NCBI GenBank assembly: GCA_937888735.1
Contig: CALASN010000088.1
Span: forward strand, 1-7,979
DNA length: 7,979 bases
Direction: 5' to 3'
Origin: UBA5499 sp002426275
GTDB lineage: Bacteria; Bacillota; DTU084
Under the pieces are notes generated by a model. That model was given only the letters and a program-made list of their open reading frames with translations. It did not search any database and was not told the DNA's origin. A program made the position numbers and the translations under genes. Shown piece by piece: positions 1 to 5,198 of this stretch. Every line of letters begins with the position of its first letter. The first letter of the stretch is position 1.

Positions 1-91
1 GGACGGTGAGGCTAAATTTTTTCATCAGACAGACCTACAGTTACTTGACGCGACCTTTTGAAGCTCCTTTCAGAATCTAAGTTGAGGTTTG

Positions 92-100
92 TGATATAAT
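92..100 (+). promoter_or_regulatory. Extended -10 promoter for the pRiA4b-like gene
   Basis: A perfect TATAAT lies at 95-100, with TG at 92-93 forming an extended -10 element. No good -35 box sits 17-18 bp upstream (about 71-77), which is tolerated when the TG extension is present. TTGACG at 45-50 and TTGAGG at 82-87 are at the wrong distance. Transcription would start near 107, giving a leader of about 75 nt before the GTG at 182. Confidence 0.55.
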
Positions 101-118
101 AAAGACGAGCGAATTTTT

Positions 119-147
119 TTTGACGGACGGAGGAGATGTCCGTTGAA
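119..147 (+). promoter_or_regulatory. Leader hairpin with a Shine-Dalgarno-like sequence in its loop
   Basis: ACGGAC (123-128) pairs perfectly with GTCCGT (138-143). Two wobble and two A-T pairs extend the stem to 119-147. The 9-nt loop contains GGAGGAG (129-135), the best Shine-Dalgarno-like sequence in the leader, and the ATG at 136 begins at the end of the loop. A CTTTTT run follows the stem, so it could also act as a weak attenuator. The pairing is seen directly; any regulatory role is inference. Confidence 0.35.
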
Positions 148-181
148 CTTTTTCCATTAATTATAGGAAAAAGTTTGAGAG

Positions 182-727
182 GTGAACGAAGCGTTACAAC
201 TGAAAATCACCCTACAAGATTTAAAGCCTGAGGTCTGGAGGCGAGTTCTGGTCTCTGAAGAGAATACCTTCTGCCAGCTCCATGAAATCATTCAGCTTGT
301 TTTTGACTGGCAAAATCGGTATCTCTATGAATTTGACGTCCGCGGGCAGGCAATTGGCGATTTCCCGCAGCGATTTGTTCCGCAGCAGCCGCAGAATGCC
401 AGAAGGCTGAAGCTGAAGGATTTCGCTCTGCAGCCGGAAGAGAGGTTTCAATATGTCTATGATCTTGGCGACTGGTGGCGGCATGAGATCCTAGTAGAAG
501 CTGCGCGACAGGAAGCGGGATCTGCGGTTTGCCTGGGCGGAGAAAGAAAAAGTCCGCCGGAACATATCGGCGGCTTTTGGGGTTACGGAGAATTTTTGGG
601 GATGCTCGAGCATTTACCGGCGTTGCAATATATTCATCTGGCGGCATGGGCGGGGGTGAAATTTGAGCCTGAAGAGTTTGAGCTTGAAAAAATAAACCGC
701 GCTTTGAAAGCAAGAAGGGATTATTAG
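182..727 (+). CDS. pRiA4b ORF-3-like protein (IS1096 TnpR-like family), function unknown
   Basis: This encodes 181 residues matching the plasmid pRiA4b ORF-3 family along its whole length. The N-terminus has LKITLQDLKPEVWRR (residues 7-21), followed by the LHEIIQLVFDW helix (33-43) and LYEF (48-51). Next come YDLGDWWRHEI (93-103) and CLGGE...PPEHIGGFWGY (117-135), where the family usually has a YDFGD motif and a PPED-type motif. The C-terminus is a FEPEEFELEKINRAL-type tail. The family is also annotated as an IS1096 passenger protein, but its biochemical role is not established, and no transposase sits beside this copy. The GTG start at 182 is chosen because an in-frame TGA lies at 176-178 and the family homology begins within the first ten residues. 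Its own ribosome binding site is poor: AGGA at 165-168 is 13 nt away and GAGAG abuts the start. It appears monocistronic, with its own promoter and a terminator-like structure behind it. The family call is solid; function is unknown. Confidence 0.88.
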   Translation: MNEALQLKITLQDLKPEVWRRVLVSEENTFCQLHEIIQLVFDWQNRYLYEFDVRGQAIGDFPQRFVPQQPQNARRLKLKDFALQPEERFQYVYDLGDWWRHEILVEAARQEAGSAVCLGGERKSPPEHIGGFWGYGEFLGMLEHLPALQYIHLAAWAGVKFEPEEFELEKINRALKARRDY

Positions 728-767
728 CTGGGGCAGGAATATATTTAGGGAAACGGAAAGAGGCGTG

Positions 768-843
768 TTCCTGTTCGGATTCCGGACGGCTGGGAGAAGC
801 CTTCTGTGCGTGACGGAACGGGAATTGATTTTTATTAATTTTT
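768..843 (+). terminator. Probable terminator of the pRiA4b-like gene
   Basis: TTCCTGTTC (768-776) pairs with GAACGGGAA (816-824) over nine positions, one of them a G-U. Between them a small hairpin, GGCT (788-791) with AGCC (798-801), can form. The outer stem is followed by a T-rich run, TTGATTTTTATTAATTTTT (825-843). The loop is long for an intrinsic terminator, so this is moderate evidence only. Confidence 0.4.
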
Positions 844-849
844 ACAAGC

Positions 850-913
850 GAGGGAAGCTGCAATATACGGACAATTAAGCGCGGGAAGAAGAGCGACGGA
901 TGCAGCTTCTCTC
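850..913. repeat. 13-bp inverted repeat enclosing a 38-nt loop
   Basis: Positions 850-862 (core GAAGCTGCA) pair with 901-913 (core TGCAGCTTC) over 13 positions with a single G-U wobble. The 38-nt loop (863-900) is purine-rich. No T-run long enough for a terminator follows (only AATTTT). It lies in a gene-free region between two transcription units. It could be a small structured RNA, a processing hairpin or the footprint of an element; the sequence does not decide. Confidence 0.5.
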
Positions 914-995
914 AATTTTGACGGTTCGTATCTTTAAAAAATCAGCGGCGCTTTTTTCGAAAGGCTCTCCGACAGGCAGCCAGCTGTGCCAGTAA

Positions 996-1016
996 CTGTT
1001 TTGAGCCATCAAACAG
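996..1016. repeat. Short palindrome just upstream of the aldolase operon promoter
   Basis: CTGTTTTGA (996-1004) and TCAAACAG (1009-1016) form an 8-bp inverted repeat with one bulged T around a 4-nt GCCA loop. It ends 10 bp before the candidate -35 box at 1027, a position suited to a regulator binding site. I recognise no consensus, so the operator role is inferred from location alone. Confidence 0.3.
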
Positions 1017-1026
1017 GTGTTCGTCT

Positions 1027-1067
1027 TTGAGTCATCAGTCTCTGCCGGACTATGTTACGCTTATGAT
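1027..1067 (+). promoter_or_regulatory. Candidate promoter of the aldolase-kinase operon
   Basis: TTGAGT (1027-1032) and TATGTT (1051-1056) are separated by 18 bp, an acceptable sigma-A arrangement. TATGAT at 1062-1067 is a better -10 box but has no matching -35. Starts near 1063 or 1074 would give a leader of about 150-160 nt before the aldolase ATG. Confidence 0.35.
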
Positions 1068-1086
1068 ATTCCTTCTGAAGGGTAAG

Positions 1087-1196
1087 ATGAATATGGGGCG
1101 AGAAAACGCAGGCGGCTGAAGCGGGAGCCATAGGCGCAGGCCCCTGTCAAGGCTGGTGAGCGAGGCTCAAGAGGGCATGGTGGCCGGACAAGCCGG
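1087..1196 (+). promoter_or_regulatory. GC-rich structured leader of the aldolase operon
   Basis: Several nested stems are possible. GGGGC (1095-1099) pairs with GCCCC (1140-1144) and encloses GGCT/AGCC (1114-1117 with 1126-1129). UGUC/GACA (1145-1148 with 1187-1190) encloses GGCUG/UGGCC (1151-1155 with 1181-1185), which in turn encloses a 5-bp TGAGC/GCTCA hairpin (1157-1161 with 1165-1169). A competing hairpin, CCGG (1184-1187) with CCGG (1193-1196), would break the second domain, so alternative folds exist close to the ribosome binding site. I recognise no known riboswitch consensus. The fold was drawn by eye, without energy calculation. Confidence 0.35.
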
Positions 1197-1222
1197 AACT
1201 TTGTTGCAAAAGAGGGAGAAAA

Positions 1223-2119
1223 ATGGCATTAGTCAATCTTAAGGATATCTTAAACGCGGCCCAGAGGCAGCATTATGCGGTGGGAGCATTCAACGTTGTG
1301 AGCCTGGAATCGCTGCAGGCCATTCTGGAGGCAGCGACAAAGACGCGCTCGCCCGTGATCTTGAACGTGGCGGAAGTTCATTTCAAATATGTCGATCTGG
1401 AGACGAGTTCGCCGGCGATCAGGCGCGCGGCGCAAAAAGCGCCGGTGCCTGTGGCATTGCACCTGGATCACGGCGTAAGCTTCGAAGCGGTGATGCGGGC
1501 TTTGCGCGCAGGTTTTACCTCTTTGATGTTCGACGGTTCCACTTGCGCCTATGAAGAAAACGTAGAAAAAACCCGTCAGATTGTGAAGATGGCTCACGCC
1601 ATCGGCGTCACTGTGGAAGCCGAGCTGGGGCATGTGGGAGGAGCCGAAGGCTCTTCCGAAGCTGCGGAAGATAAAGGCCTCTTTACAGATCCCAAACAGG
1701 CGGAAGACTTCGTCCTCCGCACCCAAGTTGATGCCTTGGCCGTGGCCATAGGCTCAGCTCACGGACTTTATAAAGCGAAACCTCAATTGGATTTTGCCAG
1801 GCTCTCTGAGATTAGACAAGCCGTCGGCGTGCCTTTGGTGCTTCACGGCGGCTCCGGTATCCCTGACGATGATTTTAGACGCGCCATCCAGCTGGGGATT
1901 TCTAAGATCAACGTTTACACGGAGATGGCCCAGATTGCCTGCCGCAGGATCCGGGAGATCATGGAGCGGGATCCTTCTTTCATCAGTTTTCCGGATCTGT
2001 TAATCGCGGCCCGAGAGGCCATGAGGGACCTGGTGATGGAAAAGATTGCAGTCTTCGGCGCCAAAGACGTGTGCGCAGCGCCAAATTCCTGCGCCAGCTG
2101 TCCGGGGTGCGCTGAGTGA
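1223..2119 (+). CDS. Class II ketose-bisphosphate aldolase (GatY/KbaY/FbaA/IolJ family)
   Basis: This 298-residue zinc-dependent aldolase would cleave a ketose 1,6-bisphosphate or related sugar phosphate to dihydroxyacetone phosphate and an aldehyde in the cytoplasm. Signature positions follow GatY/KbaY numbering: catalytic Asp82 and zinc ligand His83 in HLDHG, His180 in GSAHG, His208 in LHGGSG, and the phosphate-binding NVYTE loop from Asn230. Glu132 and Glu134 lie in VEAELGHVGG. The N-terminal GAFNV motif (21-25) is also typical. The ATG start is preceded by AGGGAG at about 6 nt. The protein runs roughly a dozen residues past the usual IxxFG end, and the added tail carries four cysteines (284, 290, 293, 296). 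Overlap with the downstream PfkB kinase suggests kinase and aldolase act in sequence. Fructose-, tagatose- and 5-dehydro-2-deoxygluconate-phosphate specificities cannot be separated from the sequence, so no gene symbol is given. Confidence 0.93.
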   Translation: MALVNLKDILNAAQRQHYAVGAFNVVSLESLQAILEAATKTRSPVILNVAEVHFKYVDLETSSPAIRRAAQKAPVPVALHLDHGVSFEAVMRALRAGFTSLMFDGSTCAYEENVEKTRQIVKMAHAIGVTVEAELGHVGGAEGSSEAAEDKGLFTDPKQAEDFVLRTQVDALAVAIGSAHGLYKAKPQLDFARLSEIRQAVGVPLVLHGGSGIPDDDFRRAIQLGISKINVYTEMAQIACRRIREIMERDPSFISFPDLLIAAREAMRDLVMEKIAVFGAKDVCAAPNSCASCPGCAE

Positions 2120-3129
2120 GCAGTATTCCAGAGACGGAACGGATTGCCAAAGCAGTTGCGCGGCAATTGCATAAGCGGGGTGAACAGATGGTAAAAGTGA
2201 TTTGTGTGGGCAATTTGGTGGCTGATGCGGTGGCCCGCCCTGTATGCGAGCTTCCGGCGAAGGGAAAATTGAGCCTGGTGGACGATCTCCAGCTGCACAG
2301 CGGCGGCTGCGCGGCCAATACCGGCGCCGCCTTGGCCAAACTGGGAGTCGCCACAGCCGTGGTGGGAAAGGTTGGGCAGGACGGATTCGGAGACTTCATG
2401 GTGGACGCCCTGTCTCGCGCGGGGCTGGATGTGTCTGGGATCAGCCGCAGCGCCGCGTATCATACCTCAGCTTCGCTGGTTTTGGTGGCTCCGGATGGAG
2501 AGCGCAGTTTTATCCATGCTTTGGGCGCCAACCAGGAGCTCGCAGATACGGACGTCCTGGATTCACAGCTGGCGGGCGGCAAAATCCTCCATGTGGCCGG
2601 CAGCTTTCTCCTGCCCAAATTAGACGGCCAGCCCACAGGAAGATTGCTGAAGCGCGCTCATAGCCTTGGCCTGACCACGGCTTTGGATACGGCCTGGGAC
2701 GCCCAGGGCCGCTGGGCTTCGCTGCTGCTTCCGGTTTTAGGGGAAATAGATATCTTCCTGCCCAGCATTGAAGAGGCGAAAATGATCACCGGACTTGAGA
2801 AGCCGCAGGAGATCGCAGCTTTCTTTTTAGAGCGCGGTGTGAAGATCATAGGTCTGAAAATGGGAGCCGAAGGTTCCTATGTCCGCGACGTAGCCGCAGA
2901 ATACTGGCTGCCGCCTTACAAAGTAGAGGCAATCGATGCCACAGGCGCCGGCGATTCTTTTGTGGCAGGCTTTCTGGCCGGCGTTGTGCATAATTGGGAT
3001 TTAGAGCGCACGGGCAAATTTGCCAACGCGGTGGGCGCCAGCTGCGTCACTGCCATCGGCGCCACAAGTGGGATTCGTTCCTGGGAAGAGACGGTCAGAT
3101 TCATGGAAACCGGCCAGTGGGCAGGTTAG
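2116..3129 (+). CDS. PfkB-family (ribokinase-like) carbohydrate kinase
   Basis: This ATP-dependent sugar kinase of the ribokinase/PfkB fold is 337 residues long from GTG 2116. The core starts at VKVICVGNLVAD (26-37) with the usual first strand. The N-terminal glycine motif is HSGGCAANTGAALAKLG (61-77). The C-terminal signature DATGAGDSF (274-282) contains the anion hole and catalytic base Asp280. The GTG overlaps the aldolase stop in a GTGA arrangement, which implies translational coupling. ATG 2188 (Met25) is a strong alternative start: it has GGGGTGA immediately upstream at good spacing, and the family fold begins right there. With the GTG start, a 24-residue amphipathic-looking extension precedes the fold. 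The likely role is to phosphorylate a sugar phosphate or keto sugar to feed the aldolase. The exact substrate (fructose-1-P, tagatose-6-P, 5-dehydro-2-deoxygluconate or other) cannot be read from the sequence. Confidence 0.9.
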   Translation: MSSIPETERIAKAVARQLHKRGEQMVKVICVGNLVADAVARPVCELPAKGKLSLVDDLQLHSGGCAANTGAALAKLGVATAVVGKVGQDGFGDFMVDALSRAGLDVSGISRSAAYHTSASLVLVAPDGERSFIHALGANQELADTDVLDSQLAGGKILHVAGSFLLPKLDGQPTGRLLKRAHSLGLTTALDTAWDAQGRWASLLLPVLGEIDIFLPSIEEAKMITGLEKPQEIAAFFLERGVKIIGLKMGAEGSYVRDVAAEYWLPPYKVEAIDATGAGDSFVAGFLAGVVHNWDLERTGKFANAVGASCVTAIGATSGIRSWEETVRFMETGQWAG

Positions 3130-3327
3130 GGAACCGGACGAGAATCGCGTTCCCGTTGAAATGCTACCCTGGATTATGAAAATCGGCGCGCAGGGGCATA
3201 TATTATACAAGGCGCACTGTCCGGAGCAGAGGAAAGAGGCGCCGCGGAATTACCCCTTTAAATTTCTGACGCGCCAGCGCAATTATACTTTTTTCAGGTG
3301 CAGTTCGCGCAATGGGAGGCAGCTACA
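3130..3327 (+). promoter_or_regulatory. Spacer between the kinase and the flavoprotein, with promoter-like boxes
   Basis: A GGGAAC/GTTCCC inverted repeat (3129-3134 with 3149-3154) follows the kinase stop but lacks a T-run, so it is a weak terminator at best. TATACT at 3284-3289 resembles a -10 box and would start transcription near 3296, just before the ribosome binding site at 3314-3319. A second AT-rich block, 3199-3208, also resembles a -10. No clear -35 accompanies either. I see no gene in the spacer; the flavoprotein may be a separate transcription unit. Confidence 0.3.
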
Positions 3328-4710
3328 GTGGAAAAATACGATCTGATTATCATCGGCGCAGGACCGGCAGGCATTTTTGCCGCCTTGGAAACGGCTCGCG
3401 CCGGATGCGAGAGGCGGGTTTTGTTGCTGGAAAAAGGGCCTCTGATCGGCCAGCGCAACTGTCCCATGAAGCAAACTGGCCGCTGCATCGGCTGCAGCCC
3501 CTGTCAGGTTGTCTCCGGCTGGGGCGGCGCAGGCGCCATGAGCGACGGCAAGTTAACTTTAACTCCGGACGTAGGGGGTCACTTGGGAACATACTTGACT
3601 CACGAGGCGCTGAAAGAGCTGATCGATTATGTGGACAAAACCTATCTTCACTTCGGCGCGCCGGAGCAATTATGGGGGACCGATAGCAAGAGCCTCGCGG
3701 AGCTAGAGCGGCGGGCTATAGCCGCGGATCTGCGCCTGATTCCGTATCCGGTTCGGCATTTGGGAACAGGCCGTACAGCTACCATCCTGGAGCAGATGTA
3801 TCAATATTTGAGTCCCAAGGTGGAGATTCTTCCTCAAACCCGGGCCCGCAACATTCTCACCGCGGGCGGCAAAGTCACGGGCGTGGAATTGGAGGATGGC
3901 CGGGAAGTGGCCTGCAGCCGGCTGATTGTGGCTCCAGGCAGAGAAGGAGCGGCCTGGCTTGTGGAACAGGCCAAGGCGCTTGATCTCACCACAGAAGTGA
4001 ACCCTGTTGATGTGGGAGTTCGGGTAGAGCTGCCTGCGGCCGTCTTCGAGCCCATCACCAAAGTGGCCTATGAAGCCAAACTTTTTTATTATGCTCCTTC
4101 CTTCGACGATCAAGTGCGCACTTTTTGTATGTGCCCCCACGGGCAGGTGGTGACGGAGAACAATGAAGGGTTGGTGACTGTAAACGGCCACACTCATGCC
4201 ACGGAACGTACGGACAGCACCAACTTTGCTTTGCTGGTCAGCAAGAGTTTCACCGAGCCCTTCCGGGATCCAATCGCTTATGGCAAAAACGTCGCGGCCC
4301 TGGCTAATCTCCTGGGAGGCGGGGTGATGGTGCAGCGCCTCGGCGATCTGCGCTCCGGACGGCGCTCCACTGCCGAACGCATAGAGCGGGGCCTGGTTCG
4401 TCCCACTTTGCCAGCCGCCACCCCAGGCGACTTGAGTCTCGTCTTTCCCTATCGACATCTGCTTTCCATTCTGGAGATGCTGGAAGCTTTGGATCGCCTG
4501 GCCCCAGGCGTCAATTCCCGCCACACCCTGCTCTACGGCGTGGAAGTGAAGTTTTATTCTTCCCGCTTCCAGCTTACGGAGCGGCTGGAAAGCCAGCAAT
4601 TGAAGAACCTCTTTCTCATCGGCGACGGCGCGGGCGTGACCCGCGGTTTAGTCCAGGCTTCCATCAGCGGCGTGGTGGCGGCCAGGGGAGCATTGGCTAA
4701 TTTGGACTAG
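3328..4710 (+). CDS. FAD-dependent dehydrogenase, uncharacterised COG2509-like family
   Basis: This is a 460-residue flavoprotein. The N-terminal dinucleotide-binding motif YDLIIIGAGPAG occupies residues 4-15, with the acidic end of the second strand at Glu35. The C-terminal FAD motif LIGDGAGVTRGL has its aspartate at residue 433. Between them, CPMKQTGRCIGCSPC (45-59) gives C-x7-C-x2-C-x2-C, followed at once by SGWGGAGAMSDGKLTL (63-78), which matches my recollection of the COG2509 family. No transmembrane segment is evident, so it is probably cytoplasmic. The start is set at GTG 3328, which has GGGAGG (3314-3319) 8 nt upstream. An upstream in-frame GTG at 3298 lacks a ribosome binding site and would add ten residues that do not resemble the family. 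The substrate and electron partner are unknown. The cysteines could hold an iron-sulfur cluster, zinc or a redox disulfide; that is inference. It is not clearly in the aldolase operon. Confidence 0.88.
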   Translation: MEKYDLIIIGAGPAGIFAALETARAGCERRVLLLEKGPLIGQRNCPMKQTGRCIGCSPCQVVSGWGGAGAMSDGKLTLTPDVGGHLGTYLTHEALKELIDYVDKTYLHFGAPEQLWGTDSKSLAELERRAIAADLRLIPYPVRHLGTGRTATILEQMYQYLSPKVEILPQTRARNILTAGGKVTGVELEDGREVACSRLIVAPGREGAAWLVEQAKALDLTTEVNPVDVGVRVELPAAVFEPITKVAYEAKLFYYAPSFDDQVRTFCMCPHGQVVTENNEGLVTVNGHTHATERTDSTNFALLVSKSFTEPFRDPIAYGKNVAALANLLGGGVMVQRLGDLRSGRRSTAERIERGLVRPTLPAATPGDLSLVFPYRHLLSILEMLEALDRLAPGVNSRHTLLYGVEVKFYSSRFQLTERLESQQLKNLFLIGDGAGVTRGLVQASISGVVAARGALANLD

Positions 4711-4722
4711 CCGTGGCCGCAT

Positions 4723-4778
4723 CCGGAAAGAAGGTTTTATCGTTCTGGACGAAGAACATCCTACGGTGCCCTTTCCGG
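4723..4778. repeat. 8-bp inverted repeat behind the flavoprotein gene
   Basis: CCGGAAAG (4723-4730) and CTTTCCGG (4771-4778) are perfect inverted copies enclosing 40 nt. Inside is a small hairpin, GTTCT (4742-4746) with AGAAC (4753-4757). It starts 12 nt after the stop of the flavoprotein and could stabilise or end the transcript. No U-run follows, so an intrinsic terminator is not supported. Confidence 0.35.
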
Positions 4779-5087
4779 CTTGCAGGACGGCTTTTCATAA
4801 GCTATGCAGGACCGCTTCGCTCTAGCGCTGTCAACCCGATAGACGGGAGCGTGTTTTCTTAGCATATTTACCCATGTGCTCAAAAGCCTTTCCAGCGACC
4901 AGGCAGCGGAGCGAAAGAAATGATTCAAGCTCTCATAGCGGCATGGATTTAGCGAGAGAGCGCGAATGATGGAGGTAATTCCCAAATAGTCGGAGCGTAT
5001 CATTACGCCCCAAACAACCACTGCAAACCAATTAAAAAGCGGCGCTGCGGGAAAAGCAAGGGCGAAATTGGCATAACACGGAGTCAA
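4761..5087 (-). pseudogene. Truncated DDE-type transposase, N-terminal fragment
   Basis: Read on the - strand, the frame gives FNWFAVVVWGVMIRSDYLG, then TSIIRALSLNPCRYESL, then NHFFRSAAWSLERLL and a segment ending near HAPVYRV. I recognise this as the N-terminal region of a large DDE transposase family common in Clostridia, whose members normally continue for several hundred residues with a LIGDG-type segment next. Here the similarity stops at about codon 85 (near 4833), and the remaining residues to the stop at 4761 look like unrelated sequence. The catalytic region is absent. No good start or ribosome binding site is seen at the 5' side; TTG 5085-5087 is only the first available start codon after an in-frame TGA at 5094-5096. 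Family recognition is from memory and not checked by search, but the conserved block is coherent over some 60 residues. Confidence 0.65.
4781..4817. repeat. Short direct repeat, 24-bp period
   Basis: TGCAGGACGGCTT (4781-4793) and TGCAGGACCGCTT (4805-4817) match at 12 of 13 positions at an offset of 24 bp. The repeat lies at the broken end of the transposase fragment and may reflect the deletion that truncated it. Confidence 0.45.
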
Positions 5088-5114
5088 TAAATTTCAGGAT
5101 GCTACTGGTGTTAT

Positions 5115-5175
5115 ATGCTCTAAGAGGCTTATTTATCATGATTTTTGTCATGGTTAATGGAGCCGCTTAGAGCAT
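5115..5175. repeat. 61-bp near-palindrome between two mobile-element remnants
   Basis: The outer arms, 5115-5129 and 5161-5175, are inverted copies at 14 of 15 positions (arm ends ATGCTCTAAG and CTTAGAGCAT). After one bulged base the pairing continues inward, ending in ATCATGA (5135-5141) with TCATGGT (5148-5154) around a 6-nt TTTTTG loop. The hairpin ends 8 bp before the ribosome binding site (5184-5190) of the recombinase remnant. It could be an element end, a miniature palindromic repeat, or a leader hairpin controlling the recombinase. Confidence 0.7.
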
Positions 5176-5198
5176 TTTACATTAGGGAGGGCGCGAGT

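Larger units (their letters stand above)
728..1222. other. Gene-free 495-bp region between the pRiA4b-like gene and the aldolase operon
   Basis: I find no convincing coding sequence here in either strand. The left part (to about 960) holds a terminator-like hairpin and a long inverted repeat. The middle (960-1070) is AT-richer and carries a small palindrome and promoter-like boxes. The right part (1087-1196) is GC-rich and can fold into several hairpins, consistent with an untranslated leader of the aldolase operon. Two short ORFs with starts exist: ATG 1087 (10 codons) and ATG 1177 (out of frame with, and overlapping, the aldolase start). I do not claim either as a gene. Confidence 0.6.
4711..5198. 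other. Gene-poor spacer with mobile-element debris
   Basis: This 488-bp stretch between the flavoprotein and the recombinase remnant contains an inverted repeat behind the flavoprotein, a short direct repeat, a transposase fragment on the - strand and a 61-bp near-palindrome. No intact gene is visible. Confidence 0.6.

Noticed and set aside
45..55. TTGACGCGACC near the left edge as another copy of the AGTAAACGCGAC repeat
   Set aside because: Only the 8-base ACGCGACC is shared, and there is no second copy or 20-bp spacing nearby; chance is sufficient.
288..863. A 191-codon open frame on the - strand opposite the pRiA4b-like gene
   Set aside because: It is antisense to a gene with clear family similarity along its whole length, and its translation is low-complexity, proline/alanine/serine-rich and resembles nothing known.
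936..957. A-run and T-run flanking AGCGGCGCT as an intrinsic terminator
   Set aside because: Only three core base pairs form before mismatches interrupt the A/T pairing, so a stable terminator hairpin is not supported.
1177..1240. Small out-of-frame ORF beginning at ATG 1177 and overlapping the aldolase start
   Set aside because: It has no good ribosome binding site, and its sequence is explained by the stem-forming leader and the aldolase coding frame.
3298..3327. GTG 3298 as the start of the flavoprotein
   Set aside because: There is no ribosome binding site upstream, and a likely -10 box at 3284-3289 would place transcription start next to it. GTG 3328 has GGGAGG at good spacing and fits the family start.
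3703..4599. A 298-codon - strand open frame opposite the flavoprotein
   Set aside because: The + strand frame has FAD motifs at both ends; the antisense product has no recognisable domain, and long antisense frames are common in GC-rich genes.
5145..5198. GTG-type upstream extension of the recombinase remnant, starting inside the palindrome
   Set aside because: The family sequence begins at ATG 5199, which has its own strong ribosome binding site; the upstream codons belong to the palindrome.
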